64,000 nt of DNA from Streptomyces echinoruber (GTDB lineage: Bacteria > Actinomycetota > Actinomycetes > Streptomycetales > Streptomycetaceae). This document shows positions 45,885-53,511 of this stretch, piece after piece (position 1 is the first letter of the stretch; every line of letters begins with the position of its first letter). The translations under genes and the position numbers were made by a program. Location of the stretch: NCBI RefSeq assembly GCF_014651135.1, contig NZ_BMWH01000006.1, positions 1-64,000 of the forward strand. The letters are read 5' to 3'. The notes beneath the pieces are model-generated. The model did no database searches and was not told the DNA's origin. It saw nothing but the letters and a program-made list of their open reading frames with translations.

Positions 45885-47246
45885 GTGACCGCTGACCTGC
45901 TGGCACCACTCGATCTGGCGTTCTGGCACATCGAGTCCCCCGAGCACCCCATGCACCTCGGCGCGCTCGGCGTGTTCGCGGCCCACTCGCCCACCGCCGG
46001 TGCCCACGCCGCCGACCTGCTCGCCGCCCGCGCGGCCGGCGTGTCCGGCCTGCGCATGCGGATCCGGGACGTGTGGCAGCCCAAGGGATCCGAGCCGTCG
46101 CTGACCTCCCTGCTGCGCCGGCCGATGGTCTTCGGCGGCGCGGCCCGCGAACCCGACCCGGACTTCGACCCCCTGCACCACGTCCGGCTGCACGCCCCCA
46201 CCGGCGACTTCCACGCGGACGCCGGGCGCCTGATGCAGCGTCCGCTGGCGCGGAACCGGCCGCCGTGGGAGGCGCACGTGCTGCCCGGCGCGGACGGGAT
46301 GTCGTTCGCCGTGCTGTTCAAGTTCCACCACGCCCTCGCCGACGGCCTGCGGGCCCTCACGCTCGCCGCCGCCGTCCTGGACCCCATGGACACGCCCGCC
46401 CCCCGGCCGCTCCCCGCAAACCCGCCGCGCGGTCTGCTGCCCGGCCTGCGCCGGCTGCCCGGCCTGCTGCGCGACACCGTGTCCGACGTGGGCCGGGCCC
46501 TCGACATCGGCGCCTCCCTCGCCGTGTCCACCCTCACCGCCCGCCCCACCCCGGCCCTCACCGCCCCGGCCACCGGCACCCGCCGCACCGCCGGCGTCGT
46601 CCTCGACCTCGACGACGTGCACCGCGTGCGCAAGAGCGTCGGCGGCACCGTCAACGACGTGCTCATCGCCGTCGTCGCCGGCGCGCTGCGCCGCTGGCTC
46701 GACGCGCGCGGCGACGGCAGCGACGGCGTGGCGCCCCGCGCGCTGATCCCCGTCTCCCGGCGCCGCCCGCGCACCGCCCACCCGCAGGGCAACCGGCTCT
46801 CCGGCTACCTGATGCGGCTGCCCGTCGGCGAGGCCGACCCCCTCGGCCGCCTGAACGCCGTGCGCACCGCCATGGACCGCAACAAGGACGCCGGCCCGCA
46901 CCGCGGCGCGGGCGCCGTCGCCCTCCTCGCCGACCACGTCCCCGCCCTCGGCCACCGCCTCGGCGGCCCCCTGGTCGGCCAGGCCGCCCGCCTCTGGTTC
47001 GACATCCTCGTCACCAGCGTCCCGCTGCCCGGCATCGGCCTGCGGCTCGGCGGCCATCCCGTGACCGCGGTCTACCCGTTCGCGCCGCTCGCTCCCGGCC
47101 AGTCCCTGGCGGTCGCCGTCTCCACCTACCGGGGCCACGTCCACTACGGGCTGGTCGCCGACGCCGAGGCGGTGCCCGACCTGGACCGGCTGGCGGCGGC
47201 GCTGTCGGCGGAGGTGGAGACGCTGCTGGCGGTCTGCGACCGCTGA
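45885..47246 (+). CDS. Wax ester synthase / diacylglycerol acyltransferase (WS/DGAT)
   Basis: A 453-aa acyltransferase of the bacterial WS/DGAT family, which joins acyl-CoA to diacylglycerol or fatty alcohol at the membrane for storage lipid. The catalytic motif HHALADG is seen in VLFKFHHALADGLRALTL (about 147-153). Flanking conserved parts are LDLAFWHIESPEHPMHLGAL, RPLARNRPPWEAHVLPG, the VNDVLIAVVAGALRRWL segment and QGNRLSGYLMRLPV. GTG at 45,885 (VTADLLAPLD) matches the usual family start; an upstream in-frame ATG at 45,795 gives 30 non-conserved residues. It stands alone after the terminator. Confidence 0.9.
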   Translation: MTADLLAPLDLAFWHIESPEHPMHLGALGVFAAHSPTAGAHAADLLAARAAGVSGLRMRIRDVWQPKGSEPSLTSLLRRPMVFGGAAREPDPDFDPLHHVRLHAPTGDFHADAGRLMQRPLARNRPPWEAHVLPGADGMSFAVLFKFHHALADGLRALTLAAAVLDPMDTPAPRPLPANPPRGLLPGLRRLPGLLRDTVSDVGRALDIGASLAVSTLTARPTPALTAPATGTRRTAGVVLDLDDVHRVRKSVGGTVNDVLIAVVAGALRRWLDARGDGSDGVAPRALIPVSRRRPRTAHPQGNRLSGYLMRLPVGEADPLGRLNAVRTAMDRNKDAGPHRGAGAVALLADHVPALGHRLGGPLVGQAARLWFDILVTSVPLPGIGLRLGGHPVTAVYPFAPLAPGQSLAVAVSTYRGHVHYGLVADAEAVPDLDRLAAALSAEVETLLAVCDR

Positions 47247-47371
47247 GCGGCGGGCGGCCGCCCGAGCGGTGGGCGGCCGCCGTTTTGCCCCGTGGGCGCG
47301 CCTCCGTAGAATTCCCCGGTCAAAGGCGGGCGCGGTCGGAGCGCTGCGCAGGGAGAGGGAACGGCAGCGCG

Positions 47372-48982
47372 ATGACGGTGACGGGCGACGGGCCGGTGAC
47401 CGCGGACCAGGTGGCCGAGACGGCCGTCGAGACGGCGTCCGCGACCGTGGAGACGGCGGACGCGAAAGCCGCGGAGGCGGCGGAGGCAAAAACCGCGGAG
47501 ACGGTGGACGCAAAGGCCGTGGAGGCGGCGGGCGAAAAGGCCGCGGAGGCGTTCGGACCCGGGATCGACCCGGAGCGGCTCGCCGTGTGTCTGAGCGTGC
47601 TGGAGGAGCTGGACCGGCTGGAGGTCGACCACCCCGACGCGGTCAGGGTGCGCCGGGCCACCTCGCACATCTACCGCATGGTCAAGCAGCGCCGCCGCCA
47701 GGAGCGCCGGGCCGCCAAGACCGCGCACGACCGGAAGGTCACCGAGGCCACCGCGACGGGCTCGGCGCGGCGCGTCGACGACGAGACGGCGGGCATCCTG
47801 CCGTCCTCGCGGGTGGCCGAGGGGCAGATCGCCGGCATACTCCAGCGGCCCCGCTCCTGCTACGTGTGCAAGGAGCGCTACGTCGAGGTCGACTACTTCT
47901 ACCACCAGCTCTGCCCGAAGTGCGCCGCCGAGAACCGCGCCCGGCGCGACGCCCGCACCGACCTGACCGGCCGCCGCGCCCTGCTCACCGGCGGCCGCGC
48001 CAAGATCGGCATGTACATCGCGCTGAAGCTGCTGCGCGACGGCGCGCACACCACCATCACCACGCGGTTCCCGAACGACGCCGTGCGCCGCTTCAAGGCC
48101 CAGCCCGACAGCGACCGGTGGATCCACCGCCTGAAGATCGTCGGCATCGACCTGCGCGACCCCGCCCAGGTCGTCGCGCTCGCCGACTCCGTCGCCGCCG
48201 AGGGCCCCCTCGACATCCTGATCAACAACGCCGCCCAGACCGTCCGCCGCTCCCCGCAGGCCTACCGCGAGCTGCTCGCCGCCGAGTCCGCCCCGCTGCC
48301 CGCCGGTGAGCTGCCCGCCCGCGAGGTGATCGGCGCCTTCGGCTCCGGCGCCGTGGCCGCCCTGCCCGGCGCGGGCTCCGGCGCCCTGACCGCGCAGGAC
48401 GTCACCGACCTCGCGCTGGTCTCCGGCTCGGCCTCCCTGGAGCGCATCCAGGCGGGCACGGCCATCGACGCCGGCGGCCTGGTGCCCGACCTGCACGACA
48501 CCAACAGCTGGGTGCAGACCGTCGAGGAGGTCACGCCGGTGGAGCTGCTCGAGGTGCAGCTGTGCAACTCCACGGCGCCGTTCATCCTGATCAGCCGCCT
48601 GCGCGCGGCACTGGCCGCCTCCCCGGCCCGGCGGAAGTACATCGTCAACGTCTCCGCCATGGAGGGCGTCTTCAACCGCGGCTACAAGGGCGCCGGCCAC
48701 CCGCACACCAACATGGCCAAGGCCGCCCTGAACATGCTCACCCGCACCAGCGCCCGGGAGATGTTCGAGAAGGACGGCATCCTCATGACGTCCGTCGACA
48801 CCGGCTGGATCACCGACGAGCGCCCGCACCCGGACAAGGTCCGCCTCGCCGCGGCCGGCTTCCACGCGCCCCTCGACCTCGTCGACGGCGCCGCCCGCGT
48901 CTACGACCCCATCGTGCGCGGCGAGGCGGGCGAGGATCTGTACGGCGTCTTCCTCAAGGACTACGCGCCCGGCAAGTGGTGA
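47372..48982 (+). CDS. Zinc-ribbon SDR-family protein with altered catalytic site
   Basis: A 536-aa protein. The first 60 residues are Ala/Glu/Lys-rich repeats (TADAKAAEAAEAKTAE), probably coiled coil. A zinc ribbon follows with CYVCKERYVEVDYFYHQLCP and KC. An SDR Rossmann domain follows: TGGRAKIGMYIALKLLRDGA, ILINNAAQTVRRSP, then NVSAMEGVFNRGYKG. In the SDR active site YxxxK the Tyr position is Thr446 (TNMAK), so normal hydride-transfer chemistry is doubtful. An insertion of about 90 residues separates NNAAQ from the Ser strand. ATG at 47,372 follows GGGAGAGGGA. The role is unknown; a strong terminator follows. Confidence 0.8.
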   Translation: MTVTGDGPVTADQVAETAVETASATVETADAKAAEAAEAKTAETVDAKAVEAAGEKAAEAFGPGIDPERLAVCLSVLEELDRLEVDHPDAVRVRRATSHIYRMVKQRRRQERRAAKTAHDRKVTEATATGSARRVDDETAGILPSSRVAEGQIAGILQRPRSCYVCKERYVEVDYFYHQLCPKCAAENRARRDARTDLTGRRALLTGGRAKIGMYIALKLLRDGAHTTITTRFPNDAVRRFKAQPDSDRWIHRLKIVGIDLRDPAQVVALADSVAAEGPLDILINNAAQTVRRSPQAYRELLAAESAPLPAGELPAREVIGAFGSGAVAALPGAGSGALTAQDVTDLALVSGSASLERIQAGTAIDAGGLVPDLHDTNSWVQTVEEVTPVELLEVQLCNSTAPFILISRLRAALAASPARRKYIVNVSAMEGVFNRGYKGAGHPHTNMAKAALNMLTRTSAREMFEKDGILMTSVDTGWITDERPHPDKVRLAAAGFHAPLDLVDGAARVYDPIVRGEAGEDLYGVFLKDYAPGKW

Positions 48983-49018
48983 GTCCCGCCCGGGCACTGG
49001 CAGCGCGTCAGCCGGCAC

Positions 49019-49052
49019 CGCCCGGGCACCGGTCTCGTCCGGTGCCCGGGCG
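49019..49052. terminator. 14-bp stem-loop terminator after the SDR gene
   Basis: CGCCCGGGCACCGG (49,019-49,032) pairs with CCGGTGCCCGGGCG (49,039-49,052) around TCTCGT, 37 bases after the stop codon. The arms are perfect. There is no T-run. Confidence 0.8.
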
Positions 49053-49445
49053 GGCGTTCGGGGAGCCGCGGCGGAGGTGCGCCCCGGTGGCCCGCACGAG
49101 TGGTCCGAACGGGTGGATTTCCTGCGGGACATTCCCTGACAAAGCAGCCCTGACCAGCCCTAGGGGACACGGATCGACACGGAATAGTTACCGGTTGTTT
49201 TCAGCCCTATCGAGCGGACGGCCGCTCATTTGGTTACCCTGGAACAGGCGGACACCACCCTTGGGGGTTCCACCCGCACCCACGGTCCGTCATGGGACAA
49301 GCCGGCACCACGGCCTGCTCTCCCACGAGTCGTACGGCGCCACCGCGTCCGAACCGTCCTTCAGCCAGACCCGAGCGGGCGTCAGGCGCCGGGCCGTACC
49401 GTGACCGGACTGCCCCGAGGGTGACCGACACATAAGGAGTGCGCG
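49053..49445 (+). promoter_or_regulatory. Promoter-containing region before the 58-aa gene
   Basis: No gene is evident on either strand. The part from about 49,180 to 49,260 is clearly more AT-rich than its surroundings (TAGTTACCGGTTGTTTTCAG and CTCATTTGGTTACCCTGGAA). GGTTACC-like words occur near both ends of that stretch. It is the likely promoter region for the small gene at 49,446, giving a leader of about 200 bases. Confidence 0.4.
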
Positions 49446-49622
49446 GTGACACCGGAAAAGACCAAGCGCGACCAGGAGCTCGAGGAACCCGCCGAGCGCG
49501 CGACCGGCCGCAGGCCCGGGGACCTGGGGAGCCTCGACGTGTGGGCCCGGTCCGCCCCGATCCGCCTGGCGGGCTACGAGGACGACCTCGCCGAGCCCCA
49601 CATCCTGCCCAGCGTGGACTGA
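49446..49622 (+). CDS. Conserved-looking 58-aa small protein
   Basis: GTG at 49,446 follows AAGGAG with good spacing, and the frame ends in TGA at 49,622. The peptide starts MTPEKTKRDQELEEPAERAT and ends LAEPHILPSVD. It is hydrophilic and acidic, with no Cys, no Lys after residue 7 and no membrane helix. The last 30 residues (SLDVWARSAPIRLAGYEDDL) have a distinct, more hydrophobic composition, resembling a leader-plus-core arrangement. I know no function. No RiPP maturase is adjacent; the next gene is a GNAT acetyltransferase 113 bases downstream. Confidence 0.6.
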   Translation: MTPEKTKRDQELEEPAERATGRRPGDLGSLDVWARSAPIRLAGYEDDLAEPHILPSVD

Positions 49623-49735
49623 CCGGCGTGTGACCCGCGCGGACCGGCCCGCGCAGACCGGCCCCGCGGACCGGCCCGCGCCGGACGGCAGGCCGTCGCG
49701 ATCGCCCACCGCATGGGCGTGCCAGACTCACGCCC

Positions 49736-50263
49736 ATGCAGCCGCCCTTGCAGATCAGAGACGCCGCCCCCGAGGACTGGCCGCGGATCTGGCCCTTCTG
49801 GCACCGCATCGTGGCCGCCGCCGAGACCTACAGCTGGGACCCGGACACCCCCGAGGAACAGGCCCGGGCCCTGTGGATGCACCCGGTCAAGCGCGTCTTC
49901 GTCGCCGAGGAGGACACCGGTTCCGGCCCCGCCGGCCGCCGGATCGTCGGATCCGCCTACCTCACCCCCAACTACGGCGGGCCCGCCGCCCGTATCGCCA
50001 ACGCCGGCTTCATGGTCGACCCCGACCACACCGGCCGCGGCATCGGCCGCGCCCTCGCCGAGCACGTCCTGGCCGAGGCCCGCGCCGACGGCTACCGGGG
50101 CATGGTGTTCAACGCGGTCGTCGAGACCAACCCCGCCGTCGGACTGTGGACTTCGCTCGGCTTCACCGTCCTCGGCACCGTGCCCAGGGCCTTCGACCAC
50201 CCCCGGCACGGACCCGTCGGCCTGCACATCATGTACCGGTCCCTGGAGGACGAGCCGCGCTGA
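49736..50263 (+). CDS. GNAT-family N-acetyltransferase
   Basis: A 175-aa acetyltransferase. LQIRDAAPEDWPRIWPFWHR opens the fold. The acetyl-CoA-binding motif A is FMVDPDHTGRGIGRALAEHV (Q/RxxGxG/A as TGRGIG). MVFNAVVETNPAVGLWTSLG, with NxAxxLWxxLGF-type helix, closes it. It resembles phosphinothricin/methionine-sulfoximine-type and general amino-acid acetyltransferases. ATG at 49,736 has no strong site. It is convergent with the amidase gene, 12 bases from its stop. Confidence 0.85.
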   Translation: MQPPLQIRDAAPEDWPRIWPFWHRIVAAAETYSWDPDTPEEQARALWMHPVKRVFVAEEDTGSGPAGRRIVGSAYLTPNYGGPAARIANAGFMVDPDHTGRGIGRALAEHVLAEARADGYRGMVFNAVVETNPAVGLWTSLGFTVLGTVPRAFDHPRHGPVGLHIMYRSLEDEPR

Positions 50264-50275
50264 ACCGGCCCCGGC

Positions 50276-51619
50276 TCAGTCGAGGGGCGCCGTGCGCCGC
50301 CAGGGCCTGAGCCGCTCCAGTTCCTCCGCGAGGGCCAGCAGCTCCGCCTCCGTCCCCGGCCGCCCCACCAGCTGCACGGCGCAGGGGGCGCCCGAGGGCA
50401 GCGCGCCGAAGGGCACCGCCATCGCGGGCCAGCCGGTGAGGTTCCACGGGGGAGTCAGCGGCGAGTAGGCCGTGTTGACCAGCACGTTGCGCAGCCAGCC
50501 CCGCTCGTGCCACGGCCCGGCCGACGGGGAGCGGCGGGCCAGCGCCGGTGTGAGCAGCACGTCGTACGCGGCGAAGAACGGCTCCAGGCGCCGCCGCAGC
50601 CGCTCCCGGGCCTCACCCGTGGCCACCCGGTCCACGAAGCGCCGGCCCACCGCCGCGTGCACGCGCGTGCGCCGGGCCAGCCGCCGCGGGTCCAGACCGC
50701 GGGCGTCCACGGCGGTGCCCGCGGTCCAGTGCGTCAGCGCGGTGACGCCGAGCGACGCCGGGTACGGCGGCTCGGCCCGCCGCACCCGGTGCCCCGCCCG
50801 GGCCAGCAGCCCGGCCGCCTCCCGGACCGCGGCCGCGTACGGCCGGCTCACGGTCACGCCCGCGAGCGGGCTGCGCAGCGAGACGGCGATCCGGCGCGGC
50901 CCGGGCTCCCGCACAGGCGGGAGCGGCGCGTCCGCGAGGACCGACAGCATCAGGCGCGCGTCCTCCACGGTGGTGGCGAGCGGCCCGTTCTCCGCCATGC
51001 CGAACCAGTCGCCCTCACCGATGCCCGCGGGCACCACCCCGTACCCCGGTTTGATCGTCACCAGGCCGCAGTTGGCGGCCGGGATGCGCAGCGAGCCCAT
51101 GCCGTCGTTGCCGAGCGCGAGCGGCACCATCCCGGCCGCGACCGCGGTCGCGCTGCCGCCGGAGGAGCCGCCGGCCGTGCGGGAGAGGTCCCAGGGGTTG
51201 CGGGCGGTGCCGTGGACGCCCTCCGTGGTGCCGAAGACGCACAGTTCCGGCACGTTGGTCAGCCCCACGACCACCGCGCCCGCCGCCCGCAGCCGGGTCA
51301 CCGTCACGTGGTCCTCGGCGGCGGGCGCCTCGGGTGTCGCCGCGGAGCCCACCCGCCGCGCCTCGCCGCGCACGGCGACGTTGTCCTTGACGGCCACCGG
51401 TACTCCCGCGAGCGGCAGCCGGTCCAGGTCCGGCCGGTCCGCGACCTCGTCGGCCTCCGCGAGCGCCGCCTCGGCGCGCACGGTGCGGAAGGCGCCGAGG
51501 CGGCCGTCGAGCCGCTCGATCCGCGCCAGGTGCTCGGCCACCACCTCGCGGGGCGTGGCCCGCTTCTCGCGTACGGCGGCGGCGATGTCAGCGGCACTGC
51601 GGCCGACCCAGCTGGTCAC
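50276..51619 (-). CDS. Amidase-signature family hydrolase
   Basis: A 447-aa amidase with the Ser-cisSer-Lys triad: Lys in GVPVAVKDNVAVRG, cis-Ser in SRTAGGSSGGSATAVAAGMV, and the nucleophile region LGNDGMGSLRIPAANCGLV (family usually GSDxGGSIRIPA). The C-terminus TGWPAMAVPFGALPSGAPCAV is conserved. It hydrolyses an amide of unknown identity; it is not GatA, since no gatB/C is adjacent. GTG at 51,619 follows GAGGAGCGCCC. It is a single gene. Confidence 0.9.
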   Translation of the reverse strand: MTSWVGRSAADIAAAVREKRATPREVVAEHLARIERLDGRLGAFRTVRAEAALAEADEVADRPDLDRLPLAGVPVAVKDNVAVRGEARRVGSAATPEAPAAEDHVTVTRLRAAGAVVVGLTNVPELCVFGTTEGVHGTARNPWDLSRTAGGSSGGSATAVAAGMVPLALGNDGMGSLRIPAANCGLVTIKPGYGVVPAGIGEGDWFGMAENGPLATTVEDARLMLSVLADAPLPPVREPGPRRIAVSLRSPLAGVTVSRPYAAAVREAAGLLARAGHRVRRAEPPYPASLGVTALTHWTAGTAVDARGLDPRRLARRTRVHAAVGRRFVDRVATGEARERLRRRLEPFFAAYDVLLTPALARRSPSAGPWHERGWLRNVLVNTAYSPLTPPWNLTGWPAMAVPFGALPSGAPCAVQLVGRPGTEAELLALAEELERLRPWRRTAPLD

Positions 51620-51830
51620 GGGCGCTCCTCGGGGATGGCGGGGATGGCGGGCGGGGACTTTCCCGCGTACTGGCGAGTACGCTGCGAGCACTCTGCCCCG
51701 GGAAGGCCGCCGCGTCGAGAGGCCGACGGCAGGTCCCGGCGGAGTGCGGCGCACCGCACTCCGCCGCGCCGTACTCCGCCGGGCCGCACCCCGCGCCGTA
51801 CTCCGCGCCGCCCTCCGCTCCGAGGACCGG

Positions 51831-53252
51831 CTACGACCGGTGCGCCGTCCCGGCCAGCCGGGTCGGCGGCAGGTACTCCCGCACGTACGTCCGCTCCCAG
51901 CAGGCGCCGGTCTCGCGCAGCTCGCGCCAGGTGGTGAAGCGGTAGCGGAACAGGCGGGCGCGGACGTAGCGCGGCGGGGTGTCCGACGGGAAGGGCGAGC
52001 GGCGCAGCAGCTTCAGTGTGCCGGGGTCGTTCTCCAGCAGCCGCTTCACCAGCGTGCCGAACCACTCCCCGGCGTACGCCGGGGACAGCGCCGCGAACCA
52101 CATCAGCCAGTCCAGGCGCAGGTGGTACGGCGCGAACTGGCGCGGCCAGCGCCGCGGATCACCCGGCTTGCCCCGGAACTCGTACTCCCGCCAGTCGCCG
52201 TCCTCGGCCGGCGTGTCGTCCAGGGTGCCCTCCAGCACCACCTCGTGCCGGACCCGGCTGACGCTGCCGAAGGCGCCGTAGGTGTTGACCAGGTGCAGCG
52301 GGTCGAAGGAGCGGTTCATCACCTGGCGCCGCGAGAGCATGTTCAGCACCGGGCGGTGGCTGAGGAACACGAGGAACGCCGAGACGGCGAGCACCACCAC
52401 CCCGTACCACAGCGGTGCTCCGGGCACCGGCGGGGCGTGCACCGGGTAGGGGATCACCGACAGCGCCAGCACGATCGTGAGCCAGTTCAGCCAGGAGAAG
52501 TTGCCCGACAGCACCAGCCACAGCTGGGTGGCGATCATCAGTGCCGCCGCGACCGCGGCGATGGGCTGCGGGGCGAACAGCAGGAACGGCACCACCAGTT
52601 GGGTGACGTGGTTCGCGGCCGTCTCCACCTTGTGCAGGGGGGCCGGCAGGCGGTGGAAGAACCAGCTCAGCGGGCCCGGCATCGGCTGCGTCTCGTGGTG
52701 GTAGTGCAGGCAGGTCAGGTTCCGCCAGCAGGCGTCGCCGCGCATCTTGATCAGGCCGGCGCCGAACTCCAGCCGGAACAGGATCCAGCGCAGCAGGAAC
52801 AGCACGACGACGGGCGGGTCGACCTCGTCGTTGCCGAGGAAGACCGCCAGGAAGCCGACCTCCAGCAGCAGCGACTCCCAGCCGAAGGCGTACCACGTCT
52901 GGCCCACGTTGACGATCGACAGGTACAGCGCCCACGGCACCAGCCACAGCAGCATGCCGCCCCACAGCGGCAACAGCCCGTCCGCGCCCGCCGCCAGCGC
53001 CGCCGACACCGCGCAGCCCGTCCACGCGCAGGCCGCGCAGAACCGGTCCGAACAGTGCAGGTGGAACAGGCTCGGCGCCCGCCGGAACGGCACCCGCGCC
53101 ACGAACCGCGCGGCGGGCAGCAGCCCGCGCTCGCCGAGCAGCGCCCGGAACTGCAGCGCGGCCGTCAGGAACGCGACCAGGTACACCCCCGCCAGCGCCC
53201 GCTGGAACACCAGCCGGCTCAGCCAGTAGTCGGGAGCGGTGAACCATCCCAC
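51831..53252 (-). CDS. Lipase maturation factor family membrane protein
   Basis: A 473-aa protein of the lipase maturation factor (LMF1-like) family, with roughly six to eight hydrophobic helices. Typical segments are FTAPDYWLSRLVFQRALAGV, FGWESLLLEVGFLAVFLGND, LRWILFRLEFGAGLIKMRGD, CWRNLTCLHYHHETQPMPGP, and the C-terminal APYHLRLDWLMWFAALSPAY. In animals the family helps lipase folding in the ER; its bacterial role is unknown. I chose GTG at 53,252 (VGWFTAPDYW), preceded by GAGGAGGAC. It stands alone. Confidence 0.88.
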   Translation of the reverse strand: MGWFTAPDYWLSRLVFQRALAGVYLVAFLTAALQFRALLGERGLLPAARFVARVPFRRAPSLFHLHCSDRFCAACAWTGCAVSAALAAGADGLLPLWGGMLLWLVPWALYLSIVNVGQTWYAFGWESLLLEVGFLAVFLGNDEVDPPVVVLFLLRWILFRLEFGAGLIKMRGDACWRNLTCLHYHHETQPMPGPLSWFFHRLPAPLHKVETAANHVTQLVVPFLLFAPQPIAAVAAALMIATQLWLVLSGNFSWLNWLTIVLALSVIPYPVHAPPVPGAPLWYGVVVLAVSAFLVFLSHRPVLNMLSRRQVMNRSFDPLHLVNTYGAFGSVSRVRHEVVLEGTLDDTPAEDGDWREYEFRGKPGDPRRWPRQFAPYHLRLDWLMWFAALSPAYAGEWFGTLVKRLLENDPGTLKLLRRSPFPSDTPPRYVRARLFRYRFTTWRELRETGACWERTYVREYLPPTRLAGTAHRS

Positions 53253-53511
53253 GGCCGGGTCCTCCTCTCCGTATCTCTCCGCCGCCCGCGCGCCCGCCCG
53301 CGCCGGTCGTGCCGGTCGTGCCGTAGTGCCCGGTACCCACTTCCGCGGAACCGGCTGCCTCGAAGGGGCGGCTCGGGTGGGGATGGGGGTGGTGGTTCGG
53401 GCGAGGACCGGGGTGAAAACTCCGGTGAAGAAGAGAGAAACCGGTGTCCGGGGGGAAAAGAGACCGCTCTTCCCGGTCGAAAAACCGGGTGAATCCTGGC
53501 AAGGTGGGCGC

